From: Pegea sp. RAD2-039
Lineage: Eukaryota; Chordata; Thaliacea; Salpida; Salpidae
Assembly: GCA_034620365.1 (NCBI GenBank)
Contig: JAQGEQ010000071.1
Coordinates: 1,116,001-1,180,000 of the forward strand
Reading direction: 5' to 3'
DNA: 64,000 nucleotides
Part shown: one piece after another, positions 35,891 to 48,100 of the stretch
How positions within the stretch are numbered: position 1 is the stretch's first letter
Layout: the number at the start of each line of letters is the position of its first letter
Position numbers and translations under genes: made by a program
The notes under the pieces: model-generated
Seen by the model: only the letters and a program-made list of their open reading frames with translations
What the model was told of the DNA's origin: nothing
Databases searched by the model: none

Positions 35891-38800
35891 ATGTACGTTT
35901 TCAAACGAGGTAAGAACTTCATCCATAAATGTTATTAAAAAATGTTTATTACTTATTAACCTTAATACTTTTTATATTTTTGATAAATTCATAATTAAGA
36001 TAAACTGATGATTGACAGAAACTATTTATATTTATTAAATATAATAACTAATTTGTAATTAAATTAAAGATGGTCGAAAGGAAGGAGTAAACATTAATAA
36101 AGTAACATCAAGAGTTGAAAAGCTTTGCTATAAGCTGAATATGGAATATGTTCATCCTGTAAGCTGTTTGATTTCTTATATTATTATGTTTTTTAAGGAC
36201 CATAATTTAATTAAAAATTTATAATAAAGTAAATAATAAAGTATTCAAGTTTATTTTTTATTCTAGGAAAAAATTACAATGAAAGTTCTTAGTGGTATTT
36301 ATGAAGGTGTTACAACCCCAGAGTTAGACATCTTAGCTGCTGAGACATCTGCTCAGATGACAACAATTCATCCTGATTATGCAGTTCTTGCTGCACGCCT
36401 TGAAGTATCAAATCTTCATAAAGAAACTACTAAGCAATTTAGCAGTAAGTTTTTTAAACATCTTTTTTTAAAGATGATTTTAGACTTTGTAATTATTGTT
36501 TGATTATTATAGGTGTAATGGAAAATTTATTTTCTTATATCAACCCTGAAACTGGAAAGCATTCACCTTTGATTTCAGATGAAACTATGGAAATAATTAA
36601 AAGAAATAAAGATGTGAGTTTTAAATGAAGCTTTTCTGAAATTAGAGAATTTTTAGTTTATGATGTAATCTATAAGATTTTAAAATTCTTTAAAAGTTCA
36701 TCAATTTTTTTAGATGTTGAATTCTGCAATTGTATATGATAGAGATTTTTCATATACATACTTTGGAATAAAGGTTTGAGACTATTTTATTATAAAATTT
36801 TATAATTTTATTTATTTTTTATCATACTTTTTTTTTAAATTAGATTAATATGAAAAAGTTGTAGTAATTTCATCTTGTAAATAGACTCTTGAAAGATCAT
36901 ATTTGCTGAAGTTGAATGGAAAGATTGCTGAAAGACCTCAGCATATGCTTATGAGAGTATCAATTGGTATTCATAAAAATGATTTGGATTCTGTTATTGA
37001 AGTAAGTGATTTTAATGCCAACAAAAGTTCTTGATTCTAAATATAGAATTGTTTATTCGAGTTATTGTTAGTCTTATCTGATTACATTAACTAAAGTTTG
37101 ATTTTGTTGTTTCCATTCTAGACATACAATTTGCTGTCAGAAAAATGGTTTACTCATGCTACACCAACTTTGTTTAATTCAGGAACCATGTGCCCTCAGC
37201 TTTCAAGGTTTTTAAGTTCTGCTGTTTAAATCTATATGTTGAAATTGGTTTTAACTTTTTGTGTGAATGTTTTAATTACTTGAATCTAGCTGTTATAATC
37301 TATTTTTTTTATCTTTATTCAGTTGTTTTCTGTTGACTATGCAATCTGACAGCATAGATGGAATCTTTAAAACTTTAACTCAGTGTGCTTTGATCTCAAA
37401 AACTGCCGGTGGTATTGGTCTTGCTGTGCACAACATACGTGGCAGCGGCAGTTATATCTCTGGTGTAAGTTAATTCTCATATTGTTTGATGTTCAAATTT
37501 TGAGTTATTTTTTTAGACTAATGGACATTCAAATGGACTTCTACCTATGCTGCGTGTTTATAACAATACAGCTCGCTATGTTGACCAGGGAGGTAATAAG
37601 GTTAGTTTCTTTTTATTCGTCTGATAGTATGAGTTTTCATAACAGAAAGATTGCAGAGATATTTGATCAACAGAAACAAGCCAGAAGGTTTAGTCTAGGG
37701 GTGTTTAGAAAATACACATTTTTCTCAGTGCTAGCCTTTATACTCAAAATGTTTTTTAAAAGATTAATATTTGTGACATTTATATAAAAATTGTTGAATG
37801 TTTAGTAAACAAAAAGTAGAAAAGAGACCAATAGTCTCATACTTTTGCTATTTATAACAAGTTGAAATTTGAATAATTTTTTTATAAATTGAATAAAATC
37901 TCACTTCAAATTTTTAGATCTAAATTTCGATAAAAAATTTTGAAATTGTAATTTAATATTCACTTTGTGATCTTATTCTTAGAGACCGGGATCATTTGCT
38001 ATTTACCTTGAACCTTGGCACAGCGATATATTTGATTTTTTGGACGCCAAGAAAAATACTGGTAACCAAAATATGATTTGATTACGATTAGACGATCATT
38101 AAACTAATTAAAGTTAAAAACTGAAAAGAGAAAAATCAATTTAAATTTTTTGATGTTTTTAAATTGAAATTTTATAGGCAAAGATGAAACACGTGCTCGA
38201 GATCTTTTCTACGCTTTATGGATTCCTGATCTGTTCATGCAGCGGGTAGAAAAAGATGAAAGTTGGTCGTTGTTTTGTCCAAATGAGGCCAAAGGATTAA
38301 GTGATGTTTGGGGTGAAGAGTTTGTTGCCCTTTACACAAAGTAATTTTCATAATTACAATTTTCATTTAAGATTTAAATCAATCAGATTATTCTGATACT
38401 TTTATTACTAACCAGTTTTAAAAATGTTGAAAATTTTGTTGATATTCTTTTGATGATTTGTTATCAAGGTATGAGAAGGAAGGAAGAGCTAGAAGTACTA
38501 TGAAGGCTCAAGTTTTATGGAAAGCAATCTTAGAGGCACAAATCGAAACAGGAACTCCTTATATGGTATACAAAGATGCTTGCAATCGAAAATCGAACCA
38601 ACAAAATCTGGGAACAATTAAAAGTTCAAACCTTTGTACAGAAATTGTGGAATATACAAGTCCAGAAGAAGTGAGAGATTTTCGAAATTTTGTTTCAGTT
38701 TGTCTTAAAATTAACAGAAGTTGTTTTTAGTATTTGTAAATTGTTGAAAAAACTTCTGATTCAAGAAAGTATTTATCAAATTACTGATTAAATGCAAAGA

Positions 38801-40794
38801 TCTGCAATTAAATATGAAAAGCGAACACAACTTATCTAATTGTTTTCAGTTTTGAGAGATAATGATGACCAAATGTGTTTTTGTTTCACTTTTAGGTGGC
38901 AGTCTGCAATTTGGCATCAATTGCTTTACCACGATTTGTCAAAGCAGATCATACATTTGACTTTGAGAAACTCTACGAAGTAACAAAAGTTGTAACAAAA
39001 AATCTGAACAAGATAATTGACATCAACTACTATCCGATTCCTGAAGTAATTTCATCTACATCAATATTTTTTGTTGTGATTTTCTTCAATTTTAATTCCT
39101 GATCAAGAATAATTACAATTTAATTAGTGTAATTAACATGTGATGATATTACATTTTAGGCAAAAACATCGAATATGTTGCACCGACCAATTGGTATTGG
39201 TGTACAAGGGCTTGCAGACACTTTCATTATTATGAGGTTCCCATTTGAAAGTCCTGAGGCGGCCAAATTAAATATTCAAATCTTTGAAACTCTTTATTTT
39301 GCTGCTCTTACTGCTTCCTGTGAACTTGCTAGAAAAGAAGGAACTTATTCAACTTATGAAGGATCTCCAGTTAGCAAAGGGGTAAGGTTGTGAATGATTA
39401 AAGAGTTTTGTGTACATTGCTAAAAAGTGACGACATCTCACTCGAAAATCATTTTGATGAAATCACAAAATTAGTTTTATTTGAAATTGTGGAGTTTTTA
39501 CTGAAATGAAACTGATTGAAACTTCTTTCAGATCTTGCAGTATGATATGTGGGGAGTTGAACCTACAGATTTGTGGGATTGGCAGAAGTTGAAGAAAGAT
39601 ATTGCTGAGTAAGTGATGGACTTATTTGAATAATGCCGATCACAGATCAAATAGTTATTTGTATCAATATAAGATGTTAATCTTAATAGATATGGAATCC
39701 GAAACAGTCTTCTGCTTGCTCCAATGCCAACAGCTTCTACAGCTCAAATATTAGGCAACAATGAATCCATCGAACCTTACACTAGTAACATTTACAATAG
39801 AAGAGTTTTATCAGGAGAGTTTCAAGTATATGAACTTTTTCTTTCACTTTCATGTGTTTATATGAAATGATTTATGATAGGTAGTCAATCATCATCTTCT
39901 TAAAGATCTCACATCACGTGGATTGTGGAATGAAGAAGTTAAACTCCAGATGATAGCAGATCACGGATCAATTCAAGTTAGTTTTTTTCTTCAAATGTTT
40001 CGGATTCAATTAATCTGAAGATTTTGTCTAAACTACAATTGTTTGTAGAACATTCCCTGTATTCCTGATGACTTGAAGGAGTTGTATCGTACTGTTTGGG
40101 AGATCAAACAAAAGAAGATCATTGAAATGGCTGCTGATAGAGGAGCTTTTATAGATCAGAGTCAGAGTCTGAACATCCACATTGCTCAACCAAGTTATGC
40201 GAGACTAACTAGCATGCATTTTTGTGGTTGGAAAGCTGTAAGTTGGTTTTTAAGCATCAAATGTTGTATTTGAAGTAAAATATTCTTGTAGTTGTTTGAA
40301 AGCAATTTATAATTTATCTTAAACTGCTTGAAGAGATTCTTTGATTTTTACCGTTTTGTTTATTAGCATCAAACGAAACTTTTAATCTCTTGGTGGATTG
40401 TTTTCTTGATACTTTTGAACACTTGTAAACATGTTTTGTATGAAATCATAAATCCAATTTATTTTGAAGGGATTGAAGACTGGAATGTATTATTTACGAA
40501 CGAAGCCTGCAGCTCAAGCTATTCAGTTTACTGTTGATAAGAAAAAGCTGGCAGAAACAAAGATTGTGAATGGTGGATCAGGAGATCATGTAATTTCCTT
40601 TTTAGTTTTTATTTGAAAATAACAAAGAAAAGTTTGTTAAAAAAAAGTGACAAAACAATCCAGTTTTCAAATATTTTGATCTCTTTTCAATCTTCTTTTG
40701 ATCTTGGCAGAGTGGAAAGATGAAAGAACTGAATGAAGCTGCTCTTCTTTGCTCCTTAGAGAACAAAGAAGCGTGTCTGATGTGTAGCGGTTGA
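35891..40794 (+). CDS. RRM1: Ribonucleoside-diphosphate reductase large subunit, canonical copy
   Basis: Twenty exons join to 797 residues: 35891-35909, 36070-36158, 36267-36444, 36513-36613, 36714-36773, 36885-37001, 37122-37207, 37323-37464, 37517-37600, 37983-38061, 38178-38340, 38469-38670, 38896-39045, 39160-39381, 39532-39608, 39690-39825, 39881-39976, 40049-40237, 40470-40589, 40711-40794. The model reproduces the residue numbering of human and yeast enzymes: Cys218, Asn427/Cys429/Glu431, Cys444, radical-relay Tyr737 and Tyr738, and the C-terminal CLMC shuttle pair. The N-terminal ATP-cone starts MYVFKRDGR. The specificity loops are canonical: TNGHSNG (loop 1) and DQGGNKRPG (loop 2), with Gln288 and Arg293 kept. 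It is the likely housekeeping S-phase enzyme given the upstream E2F-type site. It faces away from the minus-strand copy across a LINE-filled spacer. Confidence 0.97.
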
Positions 40795-41008
40795 ATCATC
40801 TACTTGTGTGTCTGATGTATTTCTTAAGTTGATGATATTACATTCTTTATCAGTTTTGCTTTTTTTTACTCATAAGTTTTAGTTTCGTTAAATATTTTGT
40901 TCTCAACCAACAACACTCATCATCATTTCCACTCCTTCTAGAATGCTTCAATGTTGATTTATCTTCATAATTGCCATTATAATTTTTGAATTTCACTTTT
41001 GTGTGTTT
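36283..41008 (+). repeat. Right arm of the inverted repeat (ribonucleotide reductase copy 2)
   Basis: Matches the reverse complement of 23945-28345 from the start of exon 3 to about 210 bases past the stop codon, interrupted by the island 37150-37982. In that island, introns differ in length and sequence (about 830 bases here against about 460 in the other arm) while the exon lengths stay the same. The arms diverge again after about 41008. Confidence 0.9.
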
Positions 41009-41790
41009 TCGTGATATTTCTATGCGTTGTATGAAGTAAAAAGTTTCTGGAATGGAAGCGTCTCTTTCTGAATATATTTTTATGATTAAACTAATCAAAT
41101 TTGTTGGTAAATCTTTCTGTTTATGTTAGGATGATGAAAAGATGAAACTTTTTGTCCTGAATATTTTTATTAGTTTTTTATGAGTAGAGTCCTTCCTACT
41201 TTTTGTTTAAAAATTTCTATCATATCAGCAGTACAATACTTGTTTCGATAAATTTTGTTATTTTTATAGATTGTAGACCAATTTTGTAAACTTTATTTAA
41301 ATTGTTTCATATCAAAGTTGATTTATTTTCCCAACTAAACATCTTAAACTAGTTTTTATAAATATTGAATAATCTCTTAATATTTTGCAAACTTTAATTT
41401 GACAAAAATTATTAAATAAATTAGAATTTTTTGATAAGTAACTCTGATTTCATGATAATTGAGGATTTGATCAAATTCAAAACATTAAAAATAGTTTTTA
41501 TATTAATGAATCCTTCAATCATCAATTCATCCCCTTTACATGGAGTAATTGTTCAGACGTTTTCGCTGACAACAGTTTTTTTAATGTTTTAAAGCAGTTT
41601 TTCTAACTGAATCATTTGAAACAATTTTTATCCATCTTCCAAAAACATCTTAAAATGCTGAAAAAGTTATTTGTTAAAATCTATTAGTTGTATAGTCTAT
41701 TTTAGAAATAATATAAAAAGTACAACGTAATAATCTTCTAAATAGACTGTTAGTTCAATTGTTGGATATTTTCTGCTCAATGGTGACACC
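41009..41790. other. 3' flank of the plus-strand ribonucleotide reductase gene
   Basis: AT-rich, with no exon and no repeat recognised. It includes the unmatched flank immediately beyond the inverted-repeat boundary. Confidence 0.5.
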
Positions 41791-42152
41791 ATCTAAAAAC
41801 CTGAAGATAGTCATCAACGATCGTAAGTTTTCTGTCTGGGTTTACTCTCAAGGCGTTTGCTTCTTTTGAATCACAAGGCGGTGGTACTATTCGATAATTG
41901 GAAAGATATTATCCGCGCTAGATATAGCACTACATCCTATACGGCTAGGTGGTTTGAACTTACCCGTGCAAACTGAAATGGATTTGTGGCTAATCGTTTT
42001 AAACGCTTATCTATCAAGTTTCCAAACTATTAGTTGAAGGCTAGGTGACAACATGAACAATTTTGGTAGGTTATATATAAGTAAGAAAAATGTGTTAGCG
42101 GGAGTTGCTTTCTTTAGGCACCCTCCTTCGCATTTATTGTAATAAATAAATA
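41790..42152 (+). mobile_element. LINE 3' end fragment (copy E) with GC-richer leader
   Basis: 42085-42152 has the family signature: ATGTGTTAGCG, a hairpin (GTTGC at 42104-42108 against GCACC at 42118-42122, one mismatch), CCTCCTTCGCATTTATTGTA and an AATAAATAAATA tail. The preceding 41790-42060 is richer in GC than the surroundings but does not match the 3' region of the other copies. It may be older LINE or unrelated repeat sequence. Confidence 0.6.
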
Positions 42153-45100
42153 TTATTATCTGAAATATTTAAACCTCAAAAAATCATTAGTTTGGTCTAA
42201 TTTTCATCAAAACATAATTATAGTTTCTAAAGTTCACAGTCAAAATTAAATTATAGCTATCTCTTAAAAGTTAAACAATTTTATTTGTTTTTAAACATAA
42301 TTACTTTAAATGATTTATCAAAAAAAGTTTATAAACAACACTAGATTAAAACTTTTTCCCAATAGCAACTTTATTTAGCATTCACCAAATTCAAACAAAT
42401 TTTAGAATCATCATATCACAGACATTCTAATTCACATCATCTATTTCCATTCGATTTTTCAATAGCAAGAAGAAACAGTAATTCTATAAATTTTAAATAT
42501 AAAAAAATATTAATTGTTTATGACCAAAGGGTTTTGATGTTGTATTCCAAAAAATATATTTTAGCTTATTTTGAGAAGGTTGTTATAAATAATTTTTAAT
42601 AGAATGTTTTGCTATAAATTATATTTGTCGCTAGGTAGAGATAAAGAGCTATCAGCAGCTGAACGTTATACTTAAGTTACAACAGATTAGTAAACTAGTA
42701 AATTAGATTTTGTTATAGTAATGATAAGATGAAACCATTAACGTACAATATTTTCAGAAGACAAATAAATAACATTTTTGAGTAGTTTCTCCTTTTAATA
42801 TGATAAAAATGGTTCAAAATAATCATCATAAGAAAAATATTTATTGGCATTTTTGAATTTTATTTAAACACTTTAGTGAGCTTTTCTAATGTTATTTCTT
42901 AAGAACATTTTTTTAGTTTTTTATATGAGTAAGATAATTTGCATTTATTTACTTTTAACTAAACTAACACTTTCAGTGCAACTTTCTTATAAATGTTTTT
43001 CATTAACTCATTTCAATTTGAATACACCACAATCATGAACATATATCATTTATAGAAAACACAAAATTTATTTATTTACTGCCATAAATAAATTTATTCA
43101 ATTTTTGCCATTATCAGCATATAACGGAAAGGTTGATAGTAACTGCAATTAGTGGTTTATGTGTTTTTAAACGTCAACATTAATCTAAAATATTACCCCA
43201 TTTTAAAGTGGATTTTTTATATCAACAATTTAAAACATAAAAAGTCAGGACAAACCTAAACCTTAATTAGCTGTTTTTGAACAATCAAATATCTTTGATA
43301 TATTCAACAACATTTACTTTGCGTCTAATACTCTTTAATGCAGTGAAGTAAAATTAAGCCAAATTAGGGGGATTTAAAGTAAGTGTTTTCTTGTTAATTG
43401 ATAGGATCATAGAGTACGTTGATGATTTAAAATGATTCATTACAGCAAATAGTAAAACTAAACAGATTACTTTTAATACAGTAAGAAGACAACTTTGAAT
43501 CAGTTCATACTTTTTAATAATAATTAAAAATACGCAGAATGCGTTTTATAGTAAAACATTAAACAATAAAAATGATGTCTCGCATCTACTAAACCATTTA
43601 AAAATTGACTTAATATATGCTACATACATTCTCACTTCAAACATTATCACTTTTCATGATCTTTCATTCTTGAACATTAAGTATTTGTGATAGTTTACAC
43701 ATTCATTATTAGTTACAACATATTTTTTTGGAAAAAAGAAACAAATTTGAAGCTTGACAAATATACTTTTACCATTTTAAATAAAAAATTGTGAGTTTCA
43801 TTCAGAAGAGAGTTTTTAATCTTTTCAAGTCGACTAGTTCACCAAATGAAGTTTAAATCTATTGTCAAAATGGTTCAATCTATTTATGGCCGGGATTATC
43901 TAATCCTGATTCTTTATACGAATAATTGCTAATATACTGGTCTAATATAATATATTGTAATCTAATATAATAGCCAAATTATTATTTCATTTATTTTCCG
44001 TTTGTTGATTAAATTTTATACAGCAATTTTAAACTCATTTGTTGTAGATTTTTGATAATTTGAAATTTGGGGTTTAAAGTTACTATAATAAATAGTAAAA
44101 ATTAGATTGCCAAAAATTTTATACAAATTCATTTGTCAAACGTTTATTGAGTTAGGACTTAATAATTTCACAGATTAAGTTTATAGGATTTTTATATTTT
44201 AATCCTTATAATTTATATTCTATATAAAAGTTATCTAATTTTGTAAGCTTTCAGTTCTTATTCTTGTAATTAAATTTACCAAAACTCATACAAAAATGAA
44301 ACGCAAGAAAATAAAAATTTACATTATTTAAAAAGATTTCAAGTTGAAAAAGGCTTCTCTTCCTTTTGTATCAGACAGAAGATACTAAAAAAATAGAGTA
44401 GAAAAAATTACTCGGAGTAACAAATGATAAATTTTGGTTTAGCAGTAAATTGTTCATAATTTGTTTGATTTGTCGATAAATGTGTGCAATTAGAAAAAGT
44501 TTATTTGAAGCCCGTTAAAGGTTGTCAAAATCAGAAGTTTTAAATGACTTTATCTTGAAATGGTAGTGTTTACACTACAGCTTTGTTAAAACAAAAAAGT
44601 GTCTTGTTAGGTTTACATTTAAGATGAACAAAGAAATTTGATGACACTTGGAAAGTTTTATTTTTATGAATATGTATTAAACATTTAGTTGCAAGTGTTT
44701 AACTTTTACAATCATTAAAATAATAGAATATTATGTTGCAGATATATCAAATAAGAATTTGTTGTGATAAGCATCTGTAATTTTTAAGTATAAAACAGCT
44801 TCATAACTTCATTTAAAAATCCTCACTTAGTTTTTGTTGCTAAATTTACTAAAAGTGGAAGTAAACATGTTAATTTGTTATATTGGTGAAAGACTATGTT
44901 ATTTAAAGTAGTTGAAAATTGCCTTTGGCAAAAACTACGCAAGTTTTCTTCTTTTATCGCAAAGTCAATAGTTGAGGAAAGTGTTCACTATATTAGCTTC
45001 ATTGTTTTTTCATCTTGTGTTTGATGCGAGATTTCAGCTTAAAAGCTTTGACTTGACCCTTTAGGGCAAGCAATATGTTTGTGATGTTAAAGCAAAAGAT

Positions 45101-45192
45101 TGTTAATATTTGTTGACTTGGATAGGTTTGTTATAGGAAAGTTTGCAAACTAGAAACTTTTTATGCAATTATTTGTCGTTTCTCCATTAAAA
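42153..45192. other. AT-rich intergenic spacer
   Basis: Three kilobases with no open frame of coding character and no recognisable repeat. The promoter of the CCP gene should lie at its right end. Confidence 0.5.
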
Positions 45193-48100
45193 ATGAACTC
45201 AAATCAGCTCTTAAATACTATCATATTGCTTATTATCCAAAGTACGTTGAATCACAATGCATTTGGACAGGTTATAATTGGTAGGTTAAAATAGCTATGA
45301 GTTTCATTTTTATTATAACAAGATGTTTAACTGGTTTGGTTTGTCTTAGATAGAGTAAAATTTGTTTTAATTAAATTCCAGTTTTACTAAAAACTATAAA
45401 AATAATTTCCTTTGATGGCATTCGCTAACCACAAAGCTTCAATAAAATATCTTGTATACAGCATTCTATTTTGCTGTTAACTTTTTGTTCGGAAATAAAA
45501 GTTGGTTATATAAGATAATTGCTCAAAGCTTTTTATTCGATTCTGCGAACACAATTTAAATGAAGGTTTAAACAAACTTTATCAGTCTGAAAATTATCTA
45601 AGGTCTCTAAGGTAAAGGTAAACAGCAACAAATAAAATCCTCTGAAATCTAAAACGACTTTATTATAATATTTATAATACTTGATAAAAACTAGCTCTTT
45701 ATATTATTATAGCTCTTTAATGTAGTTGTGAAAATGGTAAAACTTTAATATATTTTAATTGTAAGGTTAAGAATATGACGTTACCATATAACTGCTTATT
45801 AAAAAAAGAGTTCAATCTGTTAATATCTTTAAAAACAGAAGCTACGCTTTCGGAAAAATGCTCAGAAGATATTCAAAACATAGCTAACTCAAAACTTGGT
45901 ATGTTTTGTACAAATGGAAACTTAGTTGGTTCAGCTTGTATATTTGCTTGTAAAGATGGATTAACGATATCCGGAAGCTCAGTAATAGTGTGTGAAAGGA
46001 ATTTGAAATGGTCTGAACAAATTCCTACTTGTACAGGTATTTATTTATGATTATTTTTACAAAATATTTATTAAATTTTAACAAATGTGTGTTTACTTTT
46101 CTAATGACGAGTAAATTAAACGTTCTTATGGAAGATTGAAGATTTTTCAATTAATAGTTTTTTATACAAAAAGTTTACAATCTTTAATTTTTAATTTATT
46201 TTGTAAACATATAAACCAAGGATTTAATTTCAGCCATCTTCTTATTGCTTTAGCTCAAAGTATAAATTGATTTTCTTATATATTCATGATGTGTAAATCA
46301 TGATAAAAACAAATAAAACCAAAAAAACATATTAAAGTTTAAAGAAATTGTTGTTTAAAAGAAGCTTTTTCTGTATTTATTTAATTTTTGTTCAAACAGT
46401 TCTAAGCAATTACCAAAATAAACTCTTAAATTTTAAATCAAAAAGAAGTAAAACTGAATAAAGAAGAATTAATATTTACTATAAAAAATGTTTAAAAAAG
46501 TAAAGTAAAGAGATCTTAATGATTTCTTACTTATTAAATAAATCTGTGAAAAAATTCAATTTTTTTTTATTGTTTTGTATCATTTACTTCATATAATCGT
46601 TATTAGACTAACCGACAAAAATATCTTCAACAAAACATCTTAATTAGTTAGTTTCAAGACAGTCATTTGCTGTATAGAAACTTTTAATTGGTCACTGTTT
46701 GTTTTGTGACTTCAAAAAAATTGTTTCAATTATTTTACAGAAAATGTTGACAACATTTGTGAAAGAAAGTTAATAACACCAGAAGATGGTTGGGTTTTGT
46801 GTTCTAATGAAAACCAGATTGGTAGTTCATGTCTATTTGGTTGCAATAAAAATCTACAATTAGTTGGAGAAGAAAAATTAACTTGTAAAAGTGATCGTAA
46901 TTGGAACTTTATTGAGCCAGTTTGTAGTGGTAAGTTTTATGAGTATTCAGTTTTTATTAAAAAGAAAGTATTCTTGTTTTATTAGTCATGCTAAGCGCCT
47001 TGAAATTGAAGAACGGTTCTTCCATAAAACTATTAAATTAAAAAAAGTTTTATTTTAATGAAATTGTTTAACAATTAAGGTATTCGTTTGGCCATTTAAT
47101 ACAATAACTTGTAAAATGATTGATTCATTTTCACTTTTTTTAAGTTAATCAAATAATTTCTTTTCTGCCTGATTAGATAGTAGATTAAGATTAAAAGATT
47201 TGTTCATAACACGATAAAATTGTGCTTATAAACACAAATAAATCCTTTCTACCTTTTGACTAATATAACAATGCAATAAGTTCAAGTTTTGATGGAAAAT
47301 TATTAACGGGAAAGATGTTTGTTCAATTCTTATAAAATATTGTATAAATATTAATGGTTTTTATTTCTAAAGATTTTGTGTATAACATTTTTTGAATAAA
47401 ATGTTTTTGAACACGGAAATCATAGAATAATTATTTACACATAATATATAAAAAAATAGCTTCAAAAATTTATTTGATAAAATCAAGTATTAAACGTTTT
47501 TTATATATCGATTATTCATCATTAACATTCATTAGGCTCAGAGATTTTCAACAAAATATATGAAAATATAAACTCTTTTACTTTTACCAATTCGTCAGCT
47601 TATTTCTAAAAATTAATAAATAATCACTCATTTATAATAAGTTCGTAAACTATTTTAGATTTAAAAAAAAGTTAATTAATTGAAGATCTAATAAAACTCA
47701 TAGCAATGGTTAATAAAAATATAATTTTTGTTATGAGACCATTTTAGTCAGTTGTGATAAACCGTTTTCCGTAATTATTTTAAAATAAATCTATGTGGTT
47801 TATTTTTGAAAATAGATCTAGGTAAAAAAGACAAAATTACATTTTGTAGATTGTTTCTTACCTTTTTAAATTTAATTTGTCTAAAAATTTCTTAAGTTAC
47901 AGTTTTACAAAACAGTTTTAAAATAAAGTTATTATTAAGTTATTATTATTACCATAAGTAATATTTTTTTAGAAAACTTCTAATCAAAATTTATTATATT
48001 TTAAAACATTTGAATAATATATGATTGTAATAATTTTCTTATTTATAATATTGGTGTAAAGCTTGAAAGTCTGTAAAGTTATTAACTGAAAAACTTAGAA

